DNA from: Streptomyces mirabilis
GTDB taxonomy: Bacteria > Actinomycetota > Actinomycetes > Streptomycetales > Streptomycetaceae
NCBI RefSeq assembly: GCF_039503195.1
Contig: NZ_JBCJKP010000001.1
Location: forward strand, 6,758,001 to 6,822,000
DNA length: 64,000 nt
Direction: 5' to 3'
Shown here: in pieces, positions 50,841-59,259 of the stretch
How the letters are laid out: every line of letters begins with the position of its first letter
Numbering within the stretch: the first letter of the stretch is position 1
Translations under genes and position numbers: made by a program
The notes under the pieces: generated by a model
The model's database searches: none
Told to the model about the DNA's origin: nothing
What the model saw: the letters and a program-made list of their open reading frames with translations, nothing else

Positions 50841-51340
50841 CCGCGCCCAGTACCTTCGGCCTGAGCAGTGAAGCTCGCAATCTGCACTGGCTGTTGACGA
50901 ACCTCGTCGAGGAGGTGCCGGGCCTCCAGTCGGTCGCGGTCGTCTCCTCCGACGGTCTGCTGCTGCTGTCGTCCGACCCCGGGAGGAACGCGGAGGCCCG
51001 CACCGGGGCGGAGGCGCGCCCCACCGGCCCCAAGGGATCCTCCGCGGACCTCGCCACCATCGTCTCCGGCATCGGCAGCCTCACCATCGGCGCCGCCAAG
51101 CTGATGGACGCGGGCGGGGTGAAACAGACGATGGTCGCGATGGACGAGGGCAGCCTCTTCGTCATGTCGATCAGCGACGGCTCGCTGCTCGGGGTGCACG
51201 GCGCCCCGGACTGCGACATGAGCGTGGTGGCGTACCACATGGCGCTGTTCGTCGGCCGTGCCGGGCACGTCCTGACGCCCGAACTCCGCAGCGAGCTACG
51301 CCAGTCACTCGAAGCCAAGCCGACGGGGAGTGCCCAGTGA
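50837..51340 (+). CDS. Roadblock/LC7 domain protein (CvnB)
   Basis: The 167-aa protein is one Roadblock/LC7 domain: LHWLLTNLVEEVPGLQSVAVVSSDGLLLLSS (residues 15-47) and GVKQTMVAMDEGSLFVMSISDGSLLGVHGAPDCDMSVVAYHMALFVG. These MglB-like proteins act as GTPase-activating partners of the downstream GTPase. The start is TTG in a TTGA overlap with the CvnA stop. The loop PGRNAEARTGAEARPTGPKG is an insertion relative to short homologs. Confidence 0.92.
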   Translation: MTAPSTFGLSSEARNLHWLLTNLVEEVPGLQSVAVVSSDGLLLLSSDPGRNAEARTGAEARPTGPKGSSADLATIVSGIGSLTIGAAKLMDAGGVKQTMVAMDEGSLFVMSISDGSLLGVHGAPDCDMSVVAYHMALFVGRAGHVLTPELRSELRQSLEAKPTGSAQ

Positions 51341-51744
51341 GTTCTTCCTCCGCGCCCAAGCTCCCCATACGTGGCGGGGAGCGCAAACCGGCCCGCGTGC
51401 GCCCGTACTCGCTCACCGGCGGCCGTACCCGTTTCGGGCACGTGCTGCTGGTCGAGACGTTCGTGGCGGCGCTCGAGGCCCCCGAGGAGCGCAAGGAGCT
51501 GACCAACGGCTCCCTCGCGACCCGGGTGATGCCCGAGATGCGGGCCATCGTCGAACTCTGCCGCCGGATGCGTACGGTGGCCGAGATCGCCGCCCTCCTC
51601 AGGATGCCGCTGGGTGTGGTCCGCGTCCTCCTGAGCGACCTGGCGGACCAGGGAAAGATCCGTGTGTACGGAACAGGTCACGGCCCGGGACAGCCGGACC
51701 GCGCTCTGCTGGAAAGGGTGCTGAATGGACTCCGTCGTCTCTGA
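51337..51744 (+). CDS. DUF742 family protein (CvnC)
   Basis: The 135-aa protein has the DUF742 pattern VRPYSLTGGRTR near residue 22 and the winged-helix-like IVELCRRMRTVAEIAALLRMPLGVVRVLLSDLADQGKIRV. It is the third component of the conservon and probably bridges kinase and GTPase. GTG start overlaps the CvnB stop (GTGA), and its own end overlaps the GTPase gene by 20 nt. Confidence 0.92.
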   Translation: MSSSSAPKLPIRGGERKPARVRPYSLTGGRTRFGHVLLVETFVAALEAPEERKELTNGSLATRVMPEMRAIVELCRRMRTVAEIAALLRMPLGVVRVLLSDLADQGKIRVYGTGHGPGQPDRALLERVLNGLRRL

Positions 51745-52399
51745 GGGTGCGCCGAGAACGGCCTCCCCCGCCTCGGCTCCGATGCCTCTGGCCCCGGTGC
51801 CGCTGCCCGAGTCCGACGAGAACCTCCAGGCCTGGCAGACCGACCGCACCCGCGCCCCGATCGCGACGAAGATCGTGGTGGCGGGCGGCTTCGGCGTGGG
51901 CAAGACCACGCTGGTGACCGCGGTCTCCGAGATCACGCCTCTCCAGACGGAGGCGCTGATGACCCAGGCCAGCGAGGAGACGGACGACCTCACCGGCACC
52001 CCGGACAAAGTGACCACGACCGTGGCCATGGACTTCGGCCGCATCACACTCGACGACGACCTGGTCCTGTACCTCTTCGGAACGCCGGGCCAGCAGCGGT
52101 TCTGGTTCATGTGGGACGACCTGGTGCGCGGTGCGATAGGCGCCGTGGTCCTCGCCGACACCCGCCGCCTCAAGGACTGCTTCCCGGCGCTCGACTACTT
52201 CGAGAGCTGCGGACTGCCGTACGTCGTCGCGGTCAACCACTTCGACGGCAGCGAGCGGTTCGACGCCGACGACGTGCGCGAGGCCCTCACGGTGCCCCCA
52301 CACATACCTGTCATGATCATGGATGCCAGGCGCCGGATCTCGGTCGTCGAGACCCTGCTCGCGCTGGTGGGGCACGCGCTCGACGCGAGCCCCGAATAA
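51725..52399 (+). CDS. Small Ras-like GTPase (CvnD)
   Basis: The 224-aa protein has the G1 loop KIVVAGGFGVGKTTLVTAVSE near residue 49, the G3 motif LFGTPGQQRFWFMWDDLVRGAIGAVVLADTRR and G4 AVNHFDGSE. The absence of a canonical NKxD (NHFD instead) is typical of CvnD proteins. It switches between GDP and GTP forms under control of CvnB. The first 40 residues are a Pro/Ala-rich tail. It starts inside the end of the DUF742 gene. Confidence 0.93.
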   Translation: MDSVVSEGAPRTASPASAPMPLAPVPLPESDENLQAWQTDRTRAPIATKIVVAGGFGVGKTTLVTAVSEITPLQTEALMTQASEETDDLTGTPDKVTTTVAMDFGRITLDDDLVLYLFGTPGQQRFWFMWDDLVRGAIGAVVLADTRRLKDCFPALDYFESCGLPYVVAVNHFDGSERFDADDVREALTVPPHIPVMIMDARRRISVVETLLALVGHALDASPE

Positions 52400-52423
52400 G
52401 ACGTACACGGAGTTAGGACGCGC

Positions 52424-53677
52424 ATGCGGAAGATACTCGTCGTCGGAGCCGGTCAGTCCGGACTCCAGCTTGCCCTCGGCCTCCAGTCGCACGGGTACGA
52501 GGTCACCCTGATGTCGAACCGGACGGCGGACGAGATCCGCACCGGCCGCGTCATGTCGACGCAGTGCATGTTCCACACGGCACTCCAGCACGAGCGCGAT
52601 CTCCAGCTGAACTTCTGGGAGTCCCAGGCCCCGAAGATCGAAGGACTCGGCGTCTCGGTCGCCGCCCCCGGCTCGCACGACCCCGGTCCGACCCAGCGGG
52701 CGATCGACTGGGTGGGCAGGCTCGACGGCTACGCGCAGTCGGTCGACCAGCGGGTGAAGATGGCCGGCTGGATGGAGACCTTCGCCCAGCGCGGCGGCCA
52801 ACTGGTCATCCACGGCGCGGCGGTCTCCGACCTGGACTACTTCGCCCGTACGTACGACCTGGTCCTGGTGTCGGCCGGCAAGGGCGAGCTGGTCTCCATG
52901 TTCGGCCGGGACGCCGCCCGTTCGCCGTACGCGCAGCCGCAGCGCGCCCTCGCCGTCGCCTACGTCCACGGTCTGGGCCCGCGCCCCGAGCACCCCGACT
53001 ACGACGCGGTCCGCTGCAACCTGGTCCCCGGCGTCGGCGAGCTCTTCGTCATGCCGACCCTCACCACCTCCGGCCGTGCGGACATCCTCTTCTGGGAGGG
53101 CATACCCGGCGGCCCGGTCGACGCCTTCAACGGCATCAAGGACCCCGCCGAACACCTCTCCCTGACCCTGGAACTCATGGAGAAGTTCGTGCCGTGGGAG
53201 TACGCCCGGGCCACCAAGGTCGAACTCACCGACGCCAACGGAACACTGTCCGGACGCTACGCCCCCACCGTCCGCAACCCGATCGGCCGCCTCCCCGGCG
53301 GCGGCCTGGTCCTGGGCGTCGCCGACGTGGTCGTCGCCAACGACCCGATCACCGGCCAGGGCTCCAACTCCGCCTCCAAGTGCGCGGCGGCGTACCTCGG
53401 CGCGATCCTCGAGCGCGAGGACAAGGAGTTCGACGAGGCGTGGATGCGGTCCGCGTTCGACCGGTACTGGGACACGGCCCAGCACGTGACGAAGTGGACG
53501 AACGCCATGCTGGGCGTGCCGCCGGAGCACGTCCTCAACCTGATCGGGGCCGGGGGACAGATTCCGGCGGTGGCGCATCGTTTCGCCAACGGGTTCAACG
53601 ACCCGGCGGACTTCGAGAACTTCTTCTATGAGCCGGAGAAGACGGAGGCGTACCTCGCTTCCGTGACGGGGGCCTGA
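52424..53677 (+). CDS. Styrene-monooxygenase-like FAD-dependent oxygenase
   Basis: The 417-aa flavoprotein has an N-terminal FAD-binding Rossmann motif (ILVVGAGQSGLQLALGLQSHGYEVTLMSNRTADEIRTGRVMSTQCMF) and the StyA-type region (YDLVLVSAGKGELVSMFGRD; LVLGVADVVVANDPITGQGSNSASKCAAAYLGAI). StyA-type oxygenases are two-component enzymes needing a flavin reductase (StyB), which is not in this window. They epoxidise styrene, indole or similar aromatics. The gene starts 24 nt after the CvnD stop on the same strand, so it belongs to the conservon operon, whose other family members often end in a P450 instead. Confidence 0.9.
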   Translation: MRKILVVGAGQSGLQLALGLQSHGYEVTLMSNRTADEIRTGRVMSTQCMFHTALQHERDLQLNFWESQAPKIEGLGVSVAAPGSHDPGPTQRAIDWVGRLDGYAQSVDQRVKMAGWMETFAQRGGQLVIHGAAVSDLDYFARTYDLVLVSAGKGELVSMFGRDAARSPYAQPQRALAVAYVHGLGPRPEHPDYDAVRCNLVPGVGELFVMPTLTTSGRADILFWEGIPGGPVDAFNGIKDPAEHLSLTLELMEKFVPWEYARATKVELTDANGTLSGRYAPTVRNPIGRLPGGGLVLGVADVVVANDPITGQGSNSASKCAAAYLGAILEREDKEFDEAWMRSAFDRYWDTAQHVTKWTNAMLGVPPEHVLNLIGAGGQIPAVAHRFANGFNDPADFENFFYEPEKTEAYLASVTGA

Positions 53678-53705
53678 CCTGTCCCTCCGGGCGCGGGGAG
53701 TCCGT

Positions 53706-53725
53706 GGCTGGTCGCGCGGTTCCCC
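53706..53725 (-). repeat. Dispersed Streptomyces intergenic repeat, copy 2
   Basis: The reverse complement GGGGAACCGCGCGACCAGCC matches the copy at 26205-26224 at 18 of 20 bases. It is embedded in a longer GC-rich palindrome (GCGCGGGG...CCCCGCGC, CCCCTCGGGGGCG) between the oxygenase and the NlpC/P60 gene. Confidence 0.7.
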
Positions 53726-53746
53726 GCGCCCCTCGGGGGCGCGCCC

Positions 53747-54835
53747 CTAACGGGACGCGACTCTTGGTGGTGTGTAGTGCCGCAGGAGCTTTCCGTCCGG
53801 GTCCGGGCGGACGGCTCCGAGCAGCGGGTTGGCGGCGATGGGGGAGACCTTGACGTCGGTTCCCGGTCTCGGGGCCTGTACGACCAGGCCGTCCCCCAGG
53901 TACAGGGCGACATGGGTGGCCTTGGGGAAGTAGATCACCAGATCCCCGGGGCGGAGATCGTTCAGCGGAATGTGGGGCAACTGGGCCCATTGCTCCTGGC
54001 TGGTCCGGGGGATGGGCCGCCCTGCGTGCCCCCAGGCCTGCGAAGTGAGCCCCGAGCAGTCGTACGCCCCGGGACCCTCGGCCCCCCACACGTACGGCTT
54101 CCCGATCTGGTCCACGGCGTACCGCACCGCCTTCTCGCCCTCCCGCGTGGGCGGTCGCGCACTGCTGAGCGCCCCTGACGCCACGAACTTCTGCTGCGCC
54201 TCGGTGACTCCCGACTTCTCCAGCCGGGCGAGCTTGGCGAGCTGATCGGGGCTGAGCGAGGCGAGCAGCACCTCGACGTCCTTGAGCCGCCCCCGCACCT
54301 CGTCGCGCTCCTTCTTCTGACGTTCGGCGAGAGAGAGTTGACCGTCGAGCGCCTTGCGCGCCTTCCGTGCAAGACCGTCGGTCCTGCGCTCCGTCTCCTG
54401 CAGCCGTTCGACGGTCTCGATCCGCTCCCGCGCCAGCTGCCCGATCACATGCCCCTCGTCCAGGGCATGCTGTGGATCACGGGCGAGCAGCAGCCGTACG
54501 TACGACGAGATCTCGCCGCTGTTCTGGTACTCCTGCCGGGCGAGCCGCCCCGCCGCCGTGCGGCTGTCGTGCAGCGAGAGGCGGGCCCTGGCGAGGTTCC
54601 CGTCGAGCCGGGCGACCTCGGCCTTCTGCTTCTTCAGCTTCTCCGCAGTGGCGTTGTACGTCTCGGTGGCGCGCTCGGCGTCCTGGTAGAGCTGCTGAAG
54701 ATCCGTCAGTAGGTGAGTCACGGAATGCTCTTCGGCCCCGGGGTCCGGCGCGGCCACCACCGCCGGCGCGGAGGCCAGCAGCACCCCCGACGCCATCGCG
54801 GCCGTACAGGCCAGACGTACAAGCCTTCCTGACAC
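53747..54835 (-). CDS. Secreted NlpC/P60 peptidoglycan hydrolase with coiled-coil N-domain
   Basis: The 362-aa precursor begins with a signal peptide (LVRLACTAAMASGVLLASAPAVVAAPDP), then a long coiled-coil region (THLLTDLQQLYQDAERATETYNATAEKLKKQKAEVARLDGNL..., about 35-230) and a C-terminal NlpC/P60 domain with the catalytic Cys in PGAYDCSGLTSQAWGHAG and His in KATHVALYLGDGLVVQAP. The layout is that of RipA-like D,L-endopeptidases, which split stem peptides during septation. Start at GTG 54835, decided by a GGAGGTGA ribosome site; a stable hairpin sits just before it. Its expression and self-inhibition by the coiled coil are inferred from relatives. Confidence 0.93.
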   Translation of the reverse strand: MSGRLVRLACTAAMASGVLLASAPAVVAAPDPGAEEHSVTHLLTDLQQLYQDAERATETYNATAEKLKKQKAEVARLDGNLARARLSLHDSRTAAGRLARQEYQNSGEISSYVRLLLARDPQHALDEGHVIGQLARERIETVERLQETERRTDGLARKARKALDGQLSLAERQKKERDEVRGRLKDVEVLLASLSPDQLAKLARLEKSGVTEAQQKFVASGALSSARPPTREGEKAVRYAVDQIGKPYVWGAEGPGAYDCSGLTSQAWGHAGRPIPRTSQEQWAQLPHIPLNDLRPGDLVIYFPKATHVALYLGDGLVVQAPRPGTDVKVSPIAANPLLGAVRPDPDGKLLRHYTPPRVASR

Positions 54836-54847
54836 TTCATCACCTCC

Positions 54848-54877
54848 GGTGCCGAGGTGGTACCTCCACCTCGCACC
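54848..54877 (-). promoter_or_regulatory. Hairpin immediately upstream of the NlpC/P60 ribosome site
   Basis: GGTGC-bulge-GAGGTGG pairs with CCACCTC-GCACC around a 5-nt loop, 12 bp in all, ending directly before the GGAGG. It could modulate access to the ribosome site; no known riboswitch class is recognised. Confidence 0.5.
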
Positions 54878-54937
54878 GGCAGGATCAGGGAGGCGCATCC
54901 CGAGCGCGCGCCGACTGACCGGTTCGGCCCAAGAACC

Positions 54938-55246
54938 TCACTCGTCGGCGTGGGACTCCGGCGTGGCTCCCGCGCTCTTGCCGCCGGGCTTGGACCAGGG
55001 CCACTTGCGCCCGCTCCCCGCGTCGCCCGAGGGGTCGTACTCGTACTTCCACGCCTGATGCAGCCCCAGTCGCTTGCTCACCCGCGCCTGGACGCGCCGG
55101 TAGACGAGCACGGTCGGCGGACCGCCGTCGGCATCCGGAACCGGAACCCGGTACACCTTCGGCGGGTGTCCGGTCAGACCGAGCAGGACGGGCAGCACAC
55201 GCCCGTCCAGCGGGCCGCCCTCGAAGGGGGTGTCTTCGCTCTTCAC
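54938..55246 (-). CDS. Conserved hypothetical protein
   Basis: From GTG 55246 the 102-aa protein reads VKSEDTPFEGGPLDGRVLPVLLGLTGHPPKVYRVPVPDADGG...VLVYRRVQARVSKRLGLHQAWKYEYDPSGDAGSGRK and ends in a charged tail. The PFEGGPLDGRVLPV motif and compact beta-rich pattern look conserved, but I do not recognise a family. There is no good ribosome site before this start. It lies between TetR (26 nt upstream, same strand) and the NlpC/P60 gene. Confidence 0.6.
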   Translation of the reverse strand: MKSEDTPFEGGPLDGRVLPVLLGLTGHPPKVYRVPVPDADGGPPTVLVYRRVQARVSKRLGLHQAWKYEYDPSGDAGSGRKWPWSKPGGKSAGATPESHADE

Positions 55247-55271
55247 GGCACCAGTGTCACAAACGCACCCG

Positions 55272-55997
55272 TCACAGCAGCCGCGCGGCATCACCGATCA
55301 CCGGAAGAACCGCCCGGGCCAGCTTCCCCAGGGCACCTTCCCGCCCCTCCAGGACGAGCGCGGCCCGCACCACGCGGGCGGTCTGCGGATCACGTCCGGC
55401 ACTGACCACGAGCATCGCCACGAACTGCTCCACGAGCCAGTCCCGCAGCTCGTCCAGCGGCGGCTCCTTGCCCCCGTCCAGCCAGCTCAGCGAGGCGCCC
55501 TCCACCGCGGTGATCCACATCCGCACGGTCATGCGCAGCCGTCGCCCCGGATCCTTCACGCCCAGATGATCCAGAATGTGCTCTGCCGCCGCCCGCCGCA
55601 CGCCGTCCACTATGGCCGTCGTCCTGGAGGTCTCGACGACACTGCCTCCCTGAAGCAACGCGGTGAACCCGGCGTCGTGCTGGTCCACGAACGCCAGGTA
55701 CCGATCCAGGGCCCGGGCCAGCCGCACGCTCAACGGCCCCTCGGGGGGCTCCGCGAAACAGTGCTCCAGATCCTCCGCGGCGGACCGCAGGGCAGCCTCG
55801 TACAGCTGCTGCTTGCCGCCCGGGAAGTACCGGTACACCAGAGGCCGTGACACGCCCGCCGCCTCCGCCACGTCATCGAGCGAGACCTCCTCGGGTGCCC
55901 GGTGCGCGAAGAGGGACAGTGCCGCTTCGAGGAGCTGCGAGCGCCGCTCCTCGACACTCAGCCGACGGTATGCGGGGGTGGGAGCCTGCGAGGTCAT
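55272..55997 (-). CDS. TetR-family transcriptional regulator
   Basis: The 241-aa protein has an N-terminal HTH (RRSQLLEAALSLFAHRAPEEVSLDDVAEAAGVSRPLVYRYFPGGKQQLYEAAL, residues 17-70) and a helical C-terminal ligand domain (LARALDRYLAFVDQHDAGFTALLQGGSVVETSRTTAIVDGVRRAAAEHILDHLG). The ligand is unknown. It is immediately downstream of the AurF-like gene on the same strand (79 nt) and thus the natural regulator of the divergent diiron oxygenase pair. Confidence 0.93.
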   Translation of the reverse strand: MTSQAPTPAYRRLSVEERRSQLLEAALSLFAHRAPEEVSLDDVAEAAGVSRPLVYRYFPGGKQQLYEAALRSAAEDLEHCFAEPPEGPLSVRLARALDRYLAFVDQHDAGFTALLQGGSVVETSRTTAIVDGVRRAAAEHILDHLGVKDPGRRLRMTVRMWITAVEGASLSWLDGGKEPPLDELRDWLVEQFVAMLVVSAGRDPQTARVVRAALVLEGREGALGKLARAVLPVIGDAARLL

Positions 55998-56076
55998 ATC
56001 GGCAGCGTAACGGCCAGGACACGAGCCCCTTCCCCGCCGCGGCCGCGACCCACCACGGCCGTCGGGCGCCCCGCCC

Positions 56077-57006
56077 TCAGGCCAGCAGCCCCGACGCCCT
56101 CCACAGCCGCCGTCCGACTCCCCGCAGCACCCCGATGTCGTCCAGGAAGTCGGTCAGCCGCTTGGCGCCGGTCTGCATGACCTCCCGCCGGTGCCCGCTC
56201 GCCCGTACCTGCGCCACGGCCTCCCGCTGGTCGAGGCCGACGTTCGTGTAGACCTCGGGATTGACGAAGGCGACGGAGAAGATCCGGGCGAACTCCCCCG
56301 ACGTCACCCGCGTGAACTCCTGCGACCACCGCGGCGCCGTCACCATCTGTCGTCGCAGTTCCTCCCGCGCGTACCGCACGTGCCGCGCCTCCTCCACCAC
56401 GTGGATGCGGGTGACCCCCCGTACCAGGCTCTGCACCCGCTCGTCCGGAAAGGTCAGCCGCTGCATCCAGTCGAGGATCTCCTCGCCGAGCAGAGTCGCC
56501 GTGAAGGACCCGGGCGTGGTCGAGATGGTCTTGAAGACCCGCCCCAGATTCAGATGCGTCCGGCTCACGGGGTAGTACGGCGTTCCCCCGTGCGAGATCA
56601 GCCGGGCGAACATCTTCGAGTGCCGGCACTCGTCCTCGATCTCGGTCAGCGCATAGCGCACATGCGCACTCGTCGCCGCCTTGTCGTAAATGTGCCGCAC
56701 CAGCAACTGCATCAGAATGATCTCGAACCAGATCCCCAGCGAAGCCAGCGCGGCCGCCTCGTGGTGCGAGAGCAGAACCCGCTGCTCCTCGCCCATCCGC
56801 TTCCACAGCGGGGTGCCGTACAGCGACACCAGCTCCGGCGGCCAGAACCACTTGCCCTCCTCGAAGGGCGAGTCCCAGTCCAGCTCCTTGTCCGGGTCGA
56901 AGGAGTGCTTGGCGGAGGAGTCGAGCAGCCGCTCGGCGACCTGCTCCCGGTCCTTGAGCAGACCGAGCGCATCGCGCAGCACGTCCACTTCCGTCACGGT
57001 CGTCAT
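56077..57006 (-). CDS. AurF-like diiron N-oxygenase family protein
   Basis: The 309-aa protein is a ferritin-like diiron enzyme. Metal-ligand motifs: LTEIEDECRHSKMFAR, FTATLLGEEILDWMQRL and RIHVVEEARHVRYAREELRR (EExxH pattern). Length and pattern match the p-aminobenzoate N-oxygenase (AurF) family, which oxidises aryl amines to nitro groups; many homologs have unknown substrates. It is divergent from the second diiron protein with 150 nt between starts. No biosynthetic cluster is adjacent. Confidence 0.85.
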   Translation of the reverse strand: MTTVTEVDVLRDALGLLKDREQVAERLLDSSAKHSFDPDKELDWDSPFEEGKWFWPPELVSLYGTPLWKRMGEEQRVLLSHHEAAALASLGIWFEIILMQLLVRHIYDKAATSAHVRYALTEIEDECRHSKMFARLISHGGTPYYPVSRTHLNLGRVFKTISTTPGSFTATLLGEEILDWMQRLTFPDERVQSLVRGVTRIHVVEEARHVRYAREELRRQMVTAPRWSQEFTRVTSGEFARIFSVAFVNPEVYTNVGLDQREAVAQVRASGHRREVMQTGAKRLTDFLDDIGVLRGVGRRLWRASGLLA

Positions 57007-57156
57007 GGCTGTTCCCACCTCGTCGTACGGGGTCCAGTACGGGATCCATCCGGGTTACCGGCGGTCACGACTTATGAGACTGCTTGTCAGCAAGCTCGTC
57101 AATCCCTTGCGCGCGACTTGTTGACGACGCGTCTACCTCGTGTGAGCCTGCGATGT

Positions 57157-58263
57157 ATGTCGACGCACGAGCTGTACGCCAAGGACCCGGGAGACCCCCT
57201 CTGGCAGGTACCGGCCTCAGGGGCGGCACGCTTCAGCTGGGAGTACGACGACGGTCGCGACCGACTCCTCGCCCTGTACCAGAAGGGCAAGGACAAACAG
57301 TGGGACGGCCAGAAGAGAATCGACTGGGACCTGGAGGTCGACCCCCACGACGCTCTCGGTACCCCCGACGAGTCGATGACCCTCTACGGGACCCCGTACT
57401 GGGCGAAGATGACCGACCGGGACAAGGGCGAGTTGCGCAAGCACTACGCGTCCTGGCAGTTCAGCCAGTTCCTGCACGGTGAGCAGGGGGCCATGGTCTG
57501 CGCCGCGCGCATCGTCGAGTCGGTCCCCGACCTGGACGCGAAGTTCTACTCGGCCACCCAGACCATGGACGAGGCCCGCCACGCCGAGATCTACGCCCGC
57601 TTCCTGCAGGAGAAGATCGGGATGCTCTACCCGATCAACGACAACCTGCGGTCGCTCCTCGGCGACACCCTCCGGGACTCCCGCTGGGACATGCCGTACC
57701 TCGGGATGCAGGTCCTCATAGAGGGCCTGGCCCTGGCGGCCTTCGGCATGATCAGGGACACCACCGACAAGCCCCTCCCCAAGCAGATCCTCGCCTACGT
57801 GATGCAGGACGAGGCCCGCCATGTCGCCTTCGGCCGGATGGCGCTGCGCGACTACTACACACAACTCTCCGACGCCGAACTCCGCGAACGCGAGGAATTC
57901 GTCATCGAGGGCTGCTACTTGATGCGGGACCGGCTGCGCGGCGTCGAGGTCCTGGAGAACTTCGGCATTCCCAAGGCCGAGGCCGAGGAATACAGCGAAC
58001 AGTCCGAATTCCTGCGCCTCTTCCGCCAGTTGCTCTTCAGTCGCATCGTCCCGTGCGTCAAGGACATCGGCCTGTGGGGCGAACGTCTCCAGCGGGCGTA
58101 CGTCGACATGGGCGTTTTCGAGATGGGCGACTCCAACCTCGACCTCCTGATGGCCCAGGACGAGGAGGTGGCCGAGCGGTTGGACGCGGAGCGGTTCGCG
58201 GCGGAGGAGAGGGAACGGGTGGCGGAGGTGACGGAGATGATCGAGAAGGGTGAGGGCTCGTAG
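57157..58263 (+). CDS. Ferritin-like diiron oxygenase (R2-like family)
   Basis: The 368-aa protein has two EARH motifs, FYSATQTMDEARHAEIYARFLQEK near residue 150 and ILAYVMQDEARHVAFGRMALRDYY near residue 215, with preceding glutamates in LHGEQGAMVCAARI and LIEGLALAAFG, a full diiron site. The N-terminus (PASGAARFSWEYDDGRDRLLALYQKGKDKQWDGQKRIDW) is characteristic of a large actinobacterial ferritin-like family annotated as hydroxylase-like. The ATG at 57157 is preceded by TTGACG (57120-57125) as possible -35. It is not clearly homologous to the neighbouring AurF-like gene despite sharing the diiron fold. Confidence 0.85.
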   Translation: MSTHELYAKDPGDPLWQVPASGAARFSWEYDDGRDRLLALYQKGKDKQWDGQKRIDWDLEVDPHDALGTPDESMTLYGTPYWAKMTDRDKGELRKHYASWQFSQFLHGEQGAMVCAARIVESVPDLDAKFYSATQTMDEARHAEIYARFLQEKIGMLYPINDNLRSLLGDTLRDSRWDMPYLGMQVLIEGLALAAFGMIRDTTDKPLPKQILAYVMQDEARHVAFGRMALRDYYTQLSDAELREREEFVIEGCYLMRDRLRGVEVLENFGIPKAEAEEYSEQSEFLRLFRQLLFSRIVPCVKDIGLWGERLQRAYVDMGVFEMGDSNLDLLMAQDEEVAERLDAERFAAEERERVAEVTEMIEKGEGS

Positions 58264-58332
58264 GACGAACCGCCGGAGACGGCCTGCCCGAACGCGCGTG
58301 CGCCGGCCCACTCGGACCGGCATGCTCACATC

Positions 58333-59241
58333 ATGACATCCGCCCCGAACCCCCATGTCCCACCACGCGTCCTGGCCCGCCGCAGTCTGGAGGGTCTGGC
58401 CCTGGGTGACGCCTTCGGCGAACGCTGGTTCCCCCTCTTCCGGGACCGCCCCCAGGCGTACGAGGAGATCCGAGCCCGGCGCACCCCCGAGGAACCGGAC
58501 TGGCACTGGACGGACGACACGGCGATGGCACTCGGCATCTTCCGTGTCCTCGACGAACACGGCGAGATCCGGCAACCGGAACTGGCCCAGGCCTTCGCCC
58601 TCGGCTACGACGCCGACCCGGCCCGGGGCTACGGCTACGGCATGCACCAACTGCTCCCGCGCCTCCTCCAGGAGCCGGACCGCTGGGCGGAACTGGCACG
58701 CGGACTCTTCGACGGCGAGGGCAGCCTCGGCAACGGCGCGGCGATGCGGGTGGCCCCGTTGGGCGCCTGGTTCCGGCACGACCTGCGCCTGGTGATCGCA
58801 CAGGCGACGCTGTCGGCGGAGGTGACCCACGCCCACCCGGAGGGCATCGCGGGCGCGGTGGCGGTGGCCGTCGCGGCGGCGTTGTCGACTCGTTGGGACC
58901 TCACCATCGGCACGGTCGTCGAGGCCACGCCGGACAGCGCCGTCCGCGAGGGGCTGCGGCGCGCCGCGAGCCTTCCCTTCGCCACCGAACCCTGGAAGGC
59001 CGCGGACATCCTCGGCAACGGCCGGCGCATCCGCGCCGACGACACCGTTCCCTTCGCCGTCTGGTGCGCCGCCCGCCACCCCGACGACCTCACCTCGGCC
59101 CTGTGGAGCACGGCGGAGGGCTTCGGCGACGTCGACACGACCTGCGCCATCACGGGCGGCATCGTGGGCGCCCGTACGGGAGTGGGGAACGTACCCGAGG
59201 AATGGCTGAGCCGCCGCGAGGCGGTCCCCGGCGCCGCATAG
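58333..59241 (+). CDS. ADP-ribosylglycohydrolase family protein
   Basis: The 302-aa protein has the ARH family pattern: RRSLEGLALGDAFGERWFP, HWTDDTAMALGIFRVL (metal-binding TDDT), GSLGNGAAMRVAPLGAWF and AEGFGDVDTTCAITGGIVGARTG (DVDT pair). ADP-ribosylglycohydrolases remove ADP-ribose from proteins or act as DraG-like enzymes. Start ATG at 58333; it lies 69 nt after the ferritin-like gene on the same strand and may be in its transcript. Confidence 0.9.
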   Translation: MTSAPNPHVPPRVLARRSLEGLALGDAFGERWFPLFRDRPQAYEEIRARRTPEEPDWHWTDDTAMALGIFRVLDEHGEIRQPELAQAFALGYDADPARGYGYGMHQLLPRLLQEPDRWAELARGLFDGEGSLGNGAAMRVAPLGAWFRHDLRLVIAQATLSAEVTHAHPEGIAGAVAVAVAAALSTRWDLTIGTVVEATPDSAVREGLRRAASLPFATEPWKAADILGNGRRIRADDTVPFAVWCAARHPDDLTSALWSTAEGFGDVDTTCAITGGIVGARTGVGNVPEEWLSRREAVPGAA

Positions 59242-59259
59242 GCCGCGCCGGGCACCGCG

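Noticed and set aside
54836..54940. A c-di-AMP (ydaO/yuaA) riboswitch before the NlpC/P60 gene
   Set aside because: The leader is too short and lacks the conserved ydaO core; only a simple hairpin is present.
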